Part shown: piece by piece, positions 1 to 7,734 of the stretch | Layout: each line of letters begins with the position of its first letter | Numbering within the stretch: the first letter of the stretch is position 1 | Assembly (NCBI GenBank): GCA_040772845.1 | Contig: JAXGXG010000001.1 | Location: 682,001 to 746,000, forward strand | Reading direction: 5' to 3' | Length of the DNA stretch: 64,000 bases | Source of the DNA: PWXP01 sp040772845 | Lineage (GTDB): Bacteria > Planctomycetota > Planctomycetia > Pirellulales > Thermoguttaceae | Translations under genes and position numbers: made by a program | Notes under the pieces: generated by a model | What the model saw: only the letters and a program-made list of their open reading frames with translations | What the model was told of the DNA's origin: nothing | Databases searched by the model: none

Positions 1-99
1 TACAATACAGCAATCGATACGGTCATCGGGTTGGCAAGGGGTTGCCTCGTTTGGAGGACCTCGTCACACCGCCCGGGCGCGATACTGGGGAACTTGTCC

Positions 100-816
100 A
101 TGCACCAGGTTCTCAAGGCGAAGCGACGTAGTCGGCAGGGGCAGTCATCTGCTGCCGGGCGGGCTACCTTAGCGCCCGAGGATTCCCCGCCTGCGATATC
201 CGGGTTGCAGACCAGCGTCCTGGTGCTCAACCGCCACTATATGGCTGTACACGTGGTTACCGCCAAGCGGGCGTTCGGCCTGCTCTATCGAGACCTGGCC
301 GAGGTGGTCCATGTGAATGAGGGGACGTTCGGGACCTACACGTTCCACTCGTGGCGAGAAGTGAGCGAGTTGCTGGCCATAGACAAGCAGCCGCACGACG
401 ACTGGATTCGCACGGTCAGCTTCGAGATCCGGGTTCCCCGGGTCATTCGCCTTCTCAGTTTCGATCGGGTGCCCAAGCAACGGCTGAACCTGAACCGGCG
501 CAACGTCTTGGCCCGAGACGGTCATATCTGTCAGTACTGCGGGCAGCGGTTTCCTATTTCCCAACTGAGTATCGATCACGTGATTCCCCGTAGCCGTGGC
601 GGCCAAACCGTGTGGGAAAATGTCGTTTGCGCTTGCCTGACCTGCAATGTCCAAAAGGGGGGGCGGACCCCGAAGGAAGCCAAGATGCTCCTGATGCGTC
701 ACCCGGAGCGGCCGAAGCGGAATCCGATGTTGGTGCTGAAGTTAAGCAATCCGAAATACGCAAGCTGGCGTACTTGGCTCGAAGGCGTCTTGTGGGACAT
801 CGGAACGGGTGACTAA
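100..816 (+). CDS. HNH endonuclease
   Basis: Predicted HNH-family nuclease of about 238 residues. The C-terminal half carries two CxxC pairs (CQYC and CLTC), which should hold a structural zinc, around the motif DHVIPRSRGG, the usual first half of an HNH active site. The N-terminal part (VLVLNRHYMAVHVVTAKRAF) is the region typical of stand-alone bacterial HNH proteins. The start is uncertain: a TTG at 31, the ATG at 100 with a weak GGGGA upstream, and a TTG at 205 just before the conserved region are all in frame. I chose 100. Its DNA target and role (defence, mobile-element or housekeeping) cannot be read from the sequence. No methylase or other restriction partner lies beside it. Confidence 0.82.
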   Translation: MHQVLKAKRRSRQGQSSAAGRATLAPEDSPPAISGLQTSVLVLNRHYMAVHVVTAKRAFGLLYRDLAEVVHVNEGTFGTYTFHSWREVSELLAIDKQPHDDWIRTVSFEIRVPRVIRLLSFDRVPKQRLNLNRRNVLARDGHICQYCGQRFPISQLSIDHVIPRSRGGQTVWENVVCACLTCNVQKGGRTPKEAKMLLMRHPERPKRNPMLVLKLSNPKYASWRTWLEGVLWDIGTGD

Positions 817-820
817 GAGT

Positions 821-840
821 TTGTCCGAAAACGGGGACTG
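821..840. repeat. 20-bp word shared in inverted orientation with 15862-15881
   Basis: The word TTGTCCGAAAACGGGGACTG occurs here, just after the HNH stop codon, and as its exact reverse complement at 15862-15881 between thiE and the TPR-like gene. A 20-bp identity between two intergenic sites 15 kb apart suggests the end of a dispersed repeat. The rest of 817-1099 shows nothing further that I can support. Confidence 0.6.
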
Positions 841-1099
841 GCTACCATCGGTTGTGGTTCCTCATGAATGCAGATACGAGATTCAGGGCGCCTATCCCTT
901 TCGGCCCACGCTATTGGCGGATGTTGCGGTTGGCTTTTCCCATAATGGGGGGTAATCTTCACGTTCTCTTGCATTGCACAGCATGGCTGTGTAGAATGGA
1001 CTTAGCGTCGAGGGTTGCGTTTCGGGCCGATGTCGACCTTTTCGACGTGGTCAGCTTGGCTGTCAACAGGGCGCTGCCTACGATGAGGGAACCGACAGC

Positions 1100-1675
1100 G
1101 TGGCACTATCTGAAATCGACCGAAACTTGCTCCAGCGATGCTTGGACGGGAAGCCCAGGGCGTGGGAAGACTTTGTCGACCGCTTCATGGGGCTGATTGT
1201 CCATGTGATTCAGCATACGGCCCAATCGCGAAGCGTCCGGTTGCGCCCGGAGGATTGCGACGACTTGTGTGCGGAGGTCTTCCTGACGATCGTCAAGGAC
1301 GATCGGGCGCTGCTCCGTAGATTTCGCGGCGAGAGCAGCCTTGCGACCTATCTGACCGTTGTTGCGCGACGGATCGTCGTGCGCGCCATGCTGGACCAGC
1401 GGTCGGCCGCCCGTCTCGAAAACGGCAAGCCGGACGAAGTGGTGCAGGCGGTCGCCGATTCGCAGCCACCGGTCGAGGATCGCTTTGAAAGCCGAGATGA
1501 AGTGGAGCGGCTGCTCGCCGGCCTGGCAGACCAGGAGGCCGAAGTGGTGAAACTCTTCCACCTGGAAGGAAAGAGCTACGAGGAAATCAGTTCCAGTGTC
1601 GGGATGCCGATGAACAGCATCGGCCCCATCCTCACGCGTGCTCGGCAGAAGATGCGCGGCGCCGGTGTAAGCTAA
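1100..1675 (+). CDS. RNA polymerase sigma factor, ECF-like (sigma-70 region 2 and 4)
   Basis: A 191-residue sigma factor of the extracytoplasmic-function type. Residues about 15-100 match region 2, with the core-binding and -10 segment around LCAEVFLTIVKDD and SSLATYLTVVARR. Residues about 135-185 match region 4, with a helix-turn-helix in GKSYEEISSSVGMPMNS followed by the usual ILTRARQKMR tail. The start is a GTG at 1100 with GAGGGA nine bases upstream. No anti-sigma gene is adjacent: the next gene, pdxA, converges on it with a 4-base gap. The regulon is unknown. Planctomycetes carry many such sigma factors controlled by non-adjacent kinases or anti-sigmas, so the orphan state is not surprising. 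Confidence 0.88.
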   Translation: MALSEIDRNLLQRCLDGKPRAWEDFVDRFMGLIVHVIQHTAQSRSVRLRPEDCDDLCAEVFLTIVKDDRALLRRFRGESSLATYLTVVARRIVVRAMLDQRSAARLENGKPDEVVQAVADSQPPVEDRFESRDEVERLLAGLADQEAEVVKLFHLEGKSYEEISSSVGMPMNSIGPILTRARQKMRGAGVS

Positions 1676-1679
1676 TCGG

Positions 1680-2735
1680 TCATCCTCTCGCGCCGGCCAG
1701 GCAGCTTGCGACGCGAATGGCTTCGATCATGCCGCTCGTCTCGGCCCGGCGTCTCCAGGCGATATCGAATGCCGTGCCGTGGGCGACGCTGGTGCGAATG
1801 ATGGGCAGGCCGAGCGTTACGTTCACGGCGCGATGCATGCCCATCAGCTTCAACGCGATGTGTCCCTGGTCGTGGTACATGGCGACAACGGCGTCGAATC
1901 GGCCTTCCCTCGCCTGGGCGAAGACGATATCGCTCGACACGGGGCCGCTGATGCGCAATCCCTCCGCCTGTGCCTTTTCGATTGCCGGGGTGATGACGCG
2001 TTGCTCCTCGTCTCCGAAAAGTCCTCCCTCGCCGGCGTGCGGGTTGAAGGCGCATACGGCGATATTCGGGCGCGAGCCCATCAGGCGGGTCATAAACTGA
2101 TCGGCCAATCGGGCCTTGCCCAGCACGCCTTCGGTGGTCAGTTGTTTCAGGGCGTCGGCCATGGATACGTGCAAGGTCGTATGAACCACCGCGAGTCCGC
2201 CCGATCCCAGAATCTCGTCGCTGGGCGCGAGGTACAGCATCATGGCGAAATCTTCCATGTCGGTCAGGCCGCAGATTTCTGCGAGCAGTTCGGTATGGCC
2301 AGGGTGGTCGTGGCCGGCTTGACGCAGCGCATGCTTATGAAGCGGGGCTGTGGTGATGGCGTCGATTCGGCCGCTCATGGCCAGCTTTCCCGCCGTTACG
2401 ATCGCGTCGAAAGCCGCCTGCCCGGCACGCGCGTCGATCTGGCCCGGTCGCACGTCGAGCACGTCGTTACTACAGCAACGCACGCAGGGGATGACGCCGG
2501 GGGCCGGCTGGGCTTCTTCAACCGATTCGATCTCGACCACCTGCACGCCGGTCTGCCACAACGCGACGGCCCGTCGCAGGATGCCGGGATGGCCGATTAC
2601 GACCGGGCGGCACCATTCGTGAATGACCGTTTCCGGCCAGGCGCCAGCGATAATCTCGGGGCCGACGCCGGCGGCGTCTCCCATGGTAAGTGCGATGAGC
2701 GGTCGTTCTGGCTTGATTTGTTTGCGTTTCGGCAT
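1680..2735 (-). CDS. pdxA: 4-hydroxythreonine-4-phosphate dehydrogenase PdxA
   Basis: PdxA oxidises 4-phosphohydroxy-L-threonine with NAD in the DXP-dependent pyridoxal phosphate pathway. The 351-residue protein opens with PLIALTMGDAAGVGPEI, the family's N-terminal signature. It keeps the metal-binding histidine segments (DHPGHTELLAEIC, MYHDQGHIALKL, SVAHGTAFDIAW) and the NPHAGEGGLFG motif. Length is slightly above the usual 330 residues because of a short N-terminal extension. ATG start at 2735. It is divergent from dtd with an 86-bp spacer that must hold both promoters. No pdxJ is present in the window. Confidence 0.95.
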   Translation of the reverse strand: MPKRKQIKPERPLIALTMGDAAGVGPEIIAGAWPETVIHEWCRPVVIGHPGILRRAVALWQTGVQVVEIESVEEAQPAPGVIPCVRCCSNDVLDVRPGQIDARAGQAAFDAIVTAGKLAMSGRIDAITTAPLHKHALRQAGHDHPGHTELLAEICGLTDMEDFAMMLYLAPSDEILGSGGLAVVHTTLHVSMADALKQLTTEGVLGKARLADQFMTRLMGSRPNIAVCAFNPHAGEGGLFGDEEQRVITPAIEKAQAEGLRISGPVSSDIVFAQAREGRFDAVVAMYHDQGHIALKLMGMHRAVNVTLGLPIIRTSVAHGTAFDIAWRRRAETSGMIEAIRVASCLAGARG

Positions 2736-2821
2736 GCGGCAACCTATCGGCCCGGCGTGGGTGTTCGTATTATGATAGTCCCCGCTGGAAATTCAGCCAG
2801 GGGTGGCGTATCGTAAACCCC

Positions 2822-3274
2822 ATGATTGCATGTCTACAGCGGGTACGCCGCGCCCGCGTTACCGTCGGCGGTGAAATTGCAGGGGAAATAGGCCCCGGTG
2901 TGCTGGTTCTGTTGGGGGTCGGCCATTCCGACTCGGAGCAGGATGCCTGCTGGCTGGCCGAAAAAGTCGCAGGGCTCCGGATTTTCGAGGATGCCGAGGG
3001 CAAGATGAATCGGTCTCTGGCCGAGGTGGACGGCGCGATGCTGGTGGTGAGTCAGTTCACGCTTCTGGGCGATTGCCGCAAGGGGCGGCGTCCCAGTTTC
3101 ACGAAGGCCGCGCCGCCGGAAACGGCCGAGGCCCTTTACGAAGTCTTCGTCAGGGCCGTTCGCAATTGCGGCATCGAGGTTGCAACGGGCCGGTTCCGCC
3201 GGCATATGGAAGTGGAACTGGTCAATGACGGACCCGTGACGCTGCTGGTCGAGAGCGGCGTTACCGATCGCTGA
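2822..3274 (+). CDS. dtd: D-aminoacyl-tRNA deacylase
   Basis: DTD hydrolyses D-amino acids from mischarged tRNAs, a translation proofreading enzyme of the cytoplasm. All 150 residues align with the family: MIACLQRVRRARVTVGG at the start, the substrate motif SQFTLLGDCRKGRRPSF in the middle, and NDGPVTLLVES at the C terminus, corresponding to the Gly-cisPro loop and NxP region. Length is the family norm. ATG start. It converges on the YdjM-like gene with 15 bp between stops. Confidence 0.96.
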   Translation: MIACLQRVRRARVTVGGEIAGEIGPGVLVLLGVGHSDSEQDACWLAEKVAGLRIFEDAEGKMNRSLAEVDGAMLVVSQFTLLGDCRKGRRPSFTKAAPPETAEALYEVFVRAVRNCGIEVATGRFRRHMEVELVNDGPVTLLVESGVTDR

Positions 3275-3289
3275 CCGGTGACGCAACCT

Positions 3290-3994
3290 TCAGCGGATGA
3301 TGCGGTCCATCAACTGGGTGGCCGTTCGCTGGATTTCCGGCTTGAACTGTTGTTCGTACTGGTCCATCCAGGTCGGCTCTCTCAGTGCCACGTAGCTTAG
3401 CAGGGCCAGCTTGGCGAACGTCGTGAAATTCGCCCACCACTTGCCGCCCCATAGCTTCAGGGCCGTGCCGAACGAACGCTTCAACCGCAATCGGCCCTTG
3501 GACCACTCCACGCTGTAGATCTCGTCCAACGCAAGATGCGAAAGATAGCCGATCAACACCGCAGCCGCCTTGTAGAGCCGGATGTTCGTGTCCCCGGACG
3601 CCAGTAGGAAGGCCAACTCGCCGAAGATGATGGCTGCGGGAATGCTGTGGAACATGCCCCGGTGGACGGTGTACTTCCGCAAAAACGCTGCAACGACGAA
3701 GCGAATGAAAAGGTACACCGCGGCGCCGATCAAAACAATCGACTCCGCCGATAGCCCCATCTGAATCAGGCGATCCACCAGCATCATGGGCACCACCGCG
3801 GCCCCGAACGCCAGGCTCTCGCGAAGCGGTACTCCGGAGTCGCTGTCGATGTCGGGCAGCATGCCGGAGACGCTGCAAAGGCCGCCGGCCAGAATGCAGG
3901 TGGACAACGGGACATCGTACATCAGCAGTGCCGTCGTGCCGTACCCGGCGCCGACAATCGTGCTGAAGGTCAGGTGGGTTTTGAAATTGGCCAT
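3290..3994 (-). CDS. YdjM-like membrane-bound metal-dependent hydrolase
   Basis: A 234-residue membrane protein of the YdjM/LexA-binding family (PF04307 type). The start MANFKTHLTFSTIVGAGYG with an early His is typical, followed by SGMLPDIDSDSG, an acidic metal-site segment, VHRGMFHSIPA with two His, and YLSHLALDEIYS. About four to five hydrophobic helices lie between these motifs. I chose the ATG at 3994 rather than upstream in-frame codons because the conserved family start coincides with it; the upstream residues are Arg/Gly-rich and unlike the family. The exact substrate is not known for this family. The gene is solitary. Confidence 0.85.
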   Translation of the reverse strand: MANFKTHLTFSTIVGAGYGTTALLMYDVPLSTCILAGGLCSVSGMLPDIDSDSGVPLRESLAFGAAVVPMMLVDRLIQMGLSAESIVLIGAAVYLFIRFVVAAFLRKYTVHRGMFHSIPAAIIFGELAFLLASGDTNIRLYKAAAVLIGYLSHLALDEIYSVEWSKGRLRLKRSFGTALKLWGGKWWANFTTFAKLALLSYVALREPTWMDQYEQQFKPEIQRTATQLMDRIIR

Positions 3995-4224
3995 GAGATC
4001 GTTCCGTTCGGCTCGGCGCGAGAAGTCCCAGACGGTCTTGTACCCAACTCGTCCGACCCGGCCAATAGCAGTTTTGTCGGCTGGCATCGCTAGCAGTGCT
4101 AGCAGGCCTCGCCCGCGCCGCCGTGCCTCCCCTGCCCGACCGCCGGGATCGCTTGCAGGTTGGCCGGTGCAGCAGCGCACTTACATCCTGGAGAAGGCCG
4201 CCGGCCGGCTTGCCCGGCCTGGAG

Positions 4225-4653
4225 CCCACGGTTAGCTGGATGACCACGGCTCTAGCCGGGGCAAGCCTGGGCTGTCAAAAAGTTGGGGTTGACACGGTGT
4301 TTGGATAGTGCGATTTTATTCCTTCCGCTCGCCGCCAATCCAAAAGTCGCTTGTTACGGTACGATTTCGACTCCCACACGCCGCGCACCAGCGGCCACTG
4401 ATCCGCGCTATTCGCCGTAGGCGATTCGCACCGTAGCCAGGGGTTCTTTACCCCTGGAAACCATACGCACCACCTCGCATCCCCGTTTATTCCCGATTTG
4501 TTCCGCCGCCGCAGGCGGCGGAACAAACCGGCAAACGGCCAAACCGGTCGGAACACCCGCGATGTCTTTGCCGCCGCAGGCGGCAAAGACATCGCGGAAT
4601 GGAATTTGGCGTGGCCATGAGGCCTGGGGTAAAGAAACCCCAGGCTACGGTGC
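4225..4653 (+). repeat. Left arm of a 425-bp inverted repeat pair flanking cvpA
   Basis: This segment recurs in reverse complement at 6321-6747 at high identity, visible by eye over CACGGTTAGCTGGATGACCA, TGTCAAAAAGTTGGGGTTG and GCCGCCAATCCAAAAGTCGC (one to a few changes per line). Its inner part, 4428-4653, is bounded by GCACCGTAGCC and its reverse complement GGCTACGGTGC and holds four hairpins: CCAGGGGT/ACCCCTGG at 4436-4456, stems at 4498-4526 and 4557-4597, and CCTGGGGT/ACCCCAGG near the end. No open frame is shared between copies, so this is a non-coding mobile or structural element. Confidence 0.85.
4557..4597. repeat. Perfect hairpin with GCCGC-CGCAG-GCGGC core
   Basis: An 18-bp perfect stem closes a 5-base CGCAG loop. 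The inner five pairs (GCCGC/GCGGC) are shared with the hairpins at 4498-4526, 6386-6420, 6440-6480, 6761-6815 and 19550-19590, but the outer arm CCGCGATGTCTTT differs from most of the others while remaining self-complementary. There is no T-tract, so a terminator role is unlikely. Confidence 0.85.
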
Positions 4654-4797
4654 GGTCCGCTGCTGCACCCCCGGCTGCTGCACCCGTCGGCATTGGTCTT
4701 CGCCCTGCGGCTGCCGATCGGTATACTGGCGGGCAACGCCGGACGGTACTGCCGGCGCGGACCCTGGAATGCGGGACGGAACCACCGGAGTGATTTC

Positions 4798-5511
4798 ATG
4801 GAAAGCTTGCCGTTGCAGCCCTACGACATTGGCATGTTGGCCGTGCTGCTGATCGCGGTCGTACTGGGCGCGTGGAAGGGGATGGCGTGGCAGCTAGCAT
4901 CGCTAGCATCGCTCGTGCTGAGTGCGGCTGTGGCCATCCGGTTCAGCGGGCCGTTGGCGCCCATGTTCGGCGGAAGTGAACCCTGGAATCGGTTCGTTGC
5001 GATGTTCGTCTTGTACCTGGCGGTGTCGCTGCTGGTTTGGGTAGTCTTCCGGATGATTTCGCACGCGATCGACCGGGTGCAGCTTCGCGAGTTCGACCGG
5101 CAGGCAGGCGCCTTGTTCGGCGGGCTCAAGGGGGTTGCATTATGCCTGATTATCACATTCTTCGCCGTCACGCTTTCGGAAGCGGCCCGGCAGGCGGTTT
5201 TGAAATCGAAATCGGGGTACTACATCGCGAAATTGATCCAGCGGGCCGAGCCGGTTTTGCCGGAAGAGGTTCGTGGTGCTCTGGGGGGATATATCGAGGA
5301 ACTGGATCGTCGTCTGGACCCGACGGCGCCGCCCGAACCTGGGCCGTTGGACCGGCTGACGGACCCATCGAGCGAGAGCGGCAGGGGGGTGGTCGACGGC
5401 GTTCTGGACGCAGCGAAGCGAGCGGCTTCCGAGACGGCCGGCCACGGCGTCGATCCCTGGTCGACCGACTTGCGATGGCCGCAAACGGATGCGGTTGGAT
5501 CGGAGAACTGA
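4798..5511 (+). CDS. CvpA family membrane protein
   Basis: A 237-residue CvpA-type protein. Four hydrophobic segments lie in residues about 8-150 (MLAVLLIAVVLGAWKGMAWQ, LASLVLSAAVAIRF, FVAMFVLYLAVSLLVWVVF, GVALCLIITFFAVTL). The loop AIDRVQLREFDRQAGALFGG carries the family's conserved segment before the last helix. The C-terminal 75 residues are acidic, proline-rich and probably cytoplasmic. CvpA is linked in E. coli to colicin V production and envelope stress; its biochemical role is unsettled. ATG at 4798 with GGAG 8 bases upstream; longer in-frame starts lie in repeat DNA. It sits alone between the two arms of the inverted repeat. Confidence 0.83.
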   Translation: MESLPLQPYDIGMLAVLLIAVVLGAWKGMAWQLASLASLVLSAAVAIRFSGPLAPMFGGSEPWNRFVAMFVLYLAVSLLVWVVFRMISHAIDRVQLREFDRQAGALFGGLKGVALCLIITFFAVTLSEAARQAVLKSKSGYYIAKLIQRAEPVLPEEVRGALGGYIEELDRRLDPTAPPEPGPLDRLTDPSSESGRGVVDGVLDAAKRAASETAGHGVDPWSTDLRWPQTDAVGSEN

Positions 5512-6016
5512 GGGGCCGTCTGCGTGCGGGACGCTTATCAGGGAAGTTGGCATATCCCGGGAAAAACGGCCCTCTGACCAAACATAAGATACATTATCGG
5601 ACGTTGGCGGGGGCCCTCTCTACGGCCTGTTTCAGCCGGAATGCCTTGCTATTGCCATGGCGGCTCCGTGGCTGCTGCATGCACCCTATCGTGCAATGAA
5701 GTTCGCGCTCGGCGCACGCTGCCGGCTCGCGCACCCAGGCGCGAGACCGGAAACCGGGATCGGAAAACGGCCCGGCCGCCAATCGTGTAAGGCCCATCGG
5801 TTCGGTCGTTGCGGATCGGCTGAGCGAGCTCGTTCTGACGCGTTGGGCGGTCCGTGCTCGGGTGCCGGAAACGGGCGATTTCGGCAGGGGGGCTCTGCCG
5901 GGGCGGCCGTGGTTCGCGCCGCCGATCCCCCTGTGGTCGCACTTGTGTGCTGTATCGATCTTGCAGTATTCCCATCCGGCGACCATCCACTCCGAAGGCA
6001 ATGCTACCAAACCGGG

Positions 6017-6044
6017 TTGACATGGTGAGCCGGCGCGGTATCCT
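6017..6044 (+). promoter_or_regulatory. Sigma-70-like promoter within a duplicated 50-bp repeat, copy 1
   Basis: TTGACA, a 16-base spacer, then TATCCT. The surrounding word (GGGTTGACATGGTGAGC to CCTCAG.GGCATCGGG) is duplicated at 6928-6980. No gene lies immediately downstream, so this copy may be a relic carried by the repeat. Confidence 0.4.
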
Positions 6045-6385
6045 CAGCGGCATCGGGGCGCGCAGGAGCGGACCTGCAATTCACGGAAGGGCCACCGGCG
6101 GGCTTGCCCTTGTCAAAAAGTTGGGGTTGCGGCGATTTGGGGTTGCGCAAGGTTTGTTCCCGTTCTGGGGTCCGATAGGTCTTCTAGCCGCGCAACCTGA
6201 GTGTCGGGTTGGATTGTGTCTTTGATCCAGACTTGAACGTGCCCGATGTAACAGGGAGGGAAAGGGGCCGGGCGTGGCGTGTTCAGGCACCGCCCCCGGC
6301 GTTTTCGCCGTAGGCGATCAGCACCGTAGCCTGGGGTTTCTTTACCCCAGGACCCATGGCCGCACCACATTCCCCAACACATTCC

Positions 6386-6420
6386 CGATGTTTTTGCCGC
6401 CGCAGGCGGCAAAAACATCG
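6386..6420. repeat. Perfect 15-bp hairpin, CGCAG loop
   Basis: The arm CGATGTTTTTGCCGC pairs exactly with its partner across CGCAG. This is the counterpart of the hairpin at 4557-4597. Where that copy reads GTCTTT, this one reads GTTTTT, with the matching change on the other arm, so complementarity is preserved. Confidence 0.8.
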
Positions 6421-6439
6421 TGGGTTTTCCGACCGGTTT

Positions 6440-6480
6440 GCCGGTTTGTTCCGCCGCCGCAGGCGACGGAACAAACCGGC
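6440..6480. repeat. 18-bp hairpin, one mismatch, CGCAG loop
   Basis: GCCGGTTTGTTCCGCCGC pairs with its partner except for one position (GCGACGG against CCGCCGC). This is the counterpart of the hairpin at 4498-4526, whose perfect stem is only 12 bp. Confidence 0.8.
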
Positions 6481-6760
6481 AATAAACGGGGATGTGGGGT
6501 GGTGCGTATGGTTTCCAGGGGTAAAGAAACCCCTGGCTACGGTGCGAATCGCCTCCGGCGAATAGCGCGGATGAATGGGTGCTGGTACGTGGCGTGTGGG
6601 ACTCAGAATCATACCCTAACAAGCGACTTCTGGATTGGCGGCGAGCGGAGGGAACAAAACCGCACTATCGAAACATGGTGTCAACCCCAACTTTTTGACA
6701 GCCCAGGCTTGCCCCGCCTGGAGCCGTGGTCATCCAGCTAACCGTGGGCCGTGAGCCATG

Positions 6761-6815
6761 TTCTCGTCCCGCGCGGTGCCGCCGCCGTAGGCGGCGGCAC
6801 CGCGCGGGACGAGAA
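6761..6815. repeat. 25-bp perfect hairpin with CGTAG loop
   Basis: TTCTCGTCCCGCGCGGTG followed by the shared GCCGCCGC core pairs base for base with 6791-6815. It is the longest of the core hairpins, and its outer arm is unrelated to the others. It lies just outside the right arm of the inverted repeat, with no counterpart beside the left arm. Confidence 0.85.
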
Positions 6816-6939
6816 TGGAAAGGCGGCTGTCTTTCGTGGTTTGTCCGTACGTGTCCGGGTTGTAGAACCGCGAAATCCATGTGGCTCTGTCTCTCATCGC
6901 TCCCCGCGACGCCCCCCCTAGAAATGCCGCCAAACTGGG

Positions 6940-6967
6940 TTGACATGGTGAGCAGACGCGGTATCCT
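6940..6967 (+). promoter_or_regulatory. Sigma-70-like promoter within a duplicated repeat, copy 2
   Basis: TTGACA at 6940, a 16-base spacer and TATCCT at 6962, within the same repeat as 6017-6044. It lies about 85 bp upstream of the gene starting at 7054 in the right orientation, so it is a plausible promoter for it. Confidence 0.45.
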
Positions 6968-7011
6968 CAGTGGCATCGGGATGTATCCGTACTGGATCGT
7001 CCAGAAAAAAC

Positions 7012-7035
7012 GAACTCGGGTAGGATCAGAAGTCT
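7012..7035 (+). repeat. Leader word GAACTCGGGTA-N2-ATCA-N2-AGTC, copy 1
   Basis: GAACTCGGGTAGGATCAGAAGTCT ends 18 bases before the ATG at 7054. A near copy, GAACTCGGGTAAAATCAATAGTCG, lies at 7688-7711, 23 bases before the ATG at 7735. Two unrelated genes sharing the same leader suggests cassette-like duplication or a shared regulatory element. Confidence 0.55.
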
Positions 7036-7053
7036 AGTGACAAAGAGACTCCA

Positions 7054-7575
7054 ATGGATGAAGCACTTCGTAAATGGCTAAACGACGAAGATGAACGTGC
7101 CATCGACGACGCGTTCTTCGATAGCGGGTGCCGACACTTCTTTGCCGTCGATTGGGGCGAAGACGATGCCGACATTGTGGATTACTGCGCTGACTGCCTC
7201 GAGGACGACTCGCTCTGCAGCGAATGGCGGGACGATTTGCTCGTGATCATTCGTAATGGCAAGGAAACGATAGTCCCACTCGCAGATGATGAAGGCGACC
7301 GGTACGTTACAATTTGCACCTTGAATGACGTGCTTCGACCAGACTATGAAATCCGATTCTTGGTCTGCTCTCACGGCAGCGACACGGCCGGCTTCGCCGC
7401 GTTGCCGGCCGCTGATTGGCGATCGTTGGACACTGAATTGCCGAATGCGGTCCAAGCGAACTTCATTAAGTTGCGAGAACTACCAAACGTGTTTACTGAA
7501 ATGACTGACCAGCATCTGCCGGAGGCCGCACATGCCCGCTTTCAGCGAATGCTTGAGCGCAGTCGGAGATCCTGA
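7054..7575 (+). CDS. Hypothetical acidic protein
   Basis: A 173-residue cytoplasmic-looking protein that I do not recognise. It is strongly acidic in the first 70 residues (WGEDDADIVDYCADCLEDD), has four cysteines there and no signal peptide or membrane segment. The middle (RNGKETIVPLADDEGDRYVTICTLNDVL) looks like beta strands, and the C terminus is basic. Size and charge resemble immunity proteins of polymorphic toxins, but no family motif supports that. ATG start downstream of the promoter-like repeat at 6940. First gene of a run of short plus-strand genes. Confidence 0.7.
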   Translation: MDEALRKWLNDEDERAIDDAFFDSGCRHFFAVDWGEDDADIVDYCADCLEDDSLCSEWRDDLLVIIRNGKETIVPLADDEGDRYVTICTLNDVLRPDYEIRFLVCSHGSDTAGFAALPAADWRSLDTELPNAVQANFIKLRELPNVFTEMTDQHLPEAAHARFQRMLERSRRS

Positions 7576-7687
7576 CCACGTCGCATGTTGCCGAACAATA
7601 CCGTGAACCGGAGGGGAGCAGGAGGAAACAGAGGTAGCGGAGTGGGAGAACTCTGTTGTCTTCTCTTGCATCCCCTAACGTGTCAAT

Positions 7688-7711
7688 GAACTCGGGTAAA
7701 ATCAATAGTCG
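7688..7711 (+). repeat. Leader word, copy 2
   Basis: Near copy of 7012-7035, 23 bases before the ATG at 7735. Just upstream (7605-7650) is a purine-rich GGAGGGGAGCAGGAGGAAAC stretch of the same kind as the spacer repeat at 26736-26770. Confidence 0.5.
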
Positions 7712-7734
7712 GGCACAGAAATTGATGAGGGATT

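Larger units (their letters stand above)
3995..4797. other. Intergenic region, mostly repeat DNA
   Basis: No gene is supported in this 800-bp gap. From 4225 to 4653 it is filled by the left member of an inverted repeat pair described separately. The part before 4225 contains only short direct words such as GCTAGCAGTGCTAGCAG, and the part after 4653 holds a duplicated CTGCTGCACCC word before the cvpA ribosome binding site. Confidence 0.7.
6321..6747 (-). repeat. Right arm of the inverted repeat pair; composite hairpin element
   Basis: Reverse-complement partner of 4225-4653. The inner 225 bp (6321-6545) is bounded by GCACCGTAGCC and GGCTACGGTGC and contains hairpins CCTGGGGT/ACCCCAGG, 6386-6420, 6440-6480 and CCAGGGGT/ACCCCTGG, in the mirrored order expected of an inverted copy. 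Outside the inner box lie small TCGCC-GTA-GGCGA and TTCGCC-GGA-type hairpins. Identity to the left arm ends at 6321 but continues through 6747. Confidence 0.85.
5512..7053. other. 1.5-kb non-coding region rich in repeats
   Basis: No gene is supported. It holds two copies of a promoter-like repeat (6008-6060 and 6928-6980), a short copy of TGTCAAAAAGTTGGGGTTG near 6109-6128, the right arm of the inverted repeat (6321-6747), and a 25-bp perfect hairpin at 6761-6815. The stretch 5512-6000 has no feature that I can name. Confidence 0.7.

Noticed and set aside
852..1196. A 114-codon frame before the sigma factor
   Set aside because: Overlaps the sigma gene start in another frame, no ribosome binding site, composition unlike a protein.
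1779..2816. A 345-codon plus-strand frame opposite pdxA
   Set aside because: pdxA on the minus strand has every family motif; the opposite frame has none.
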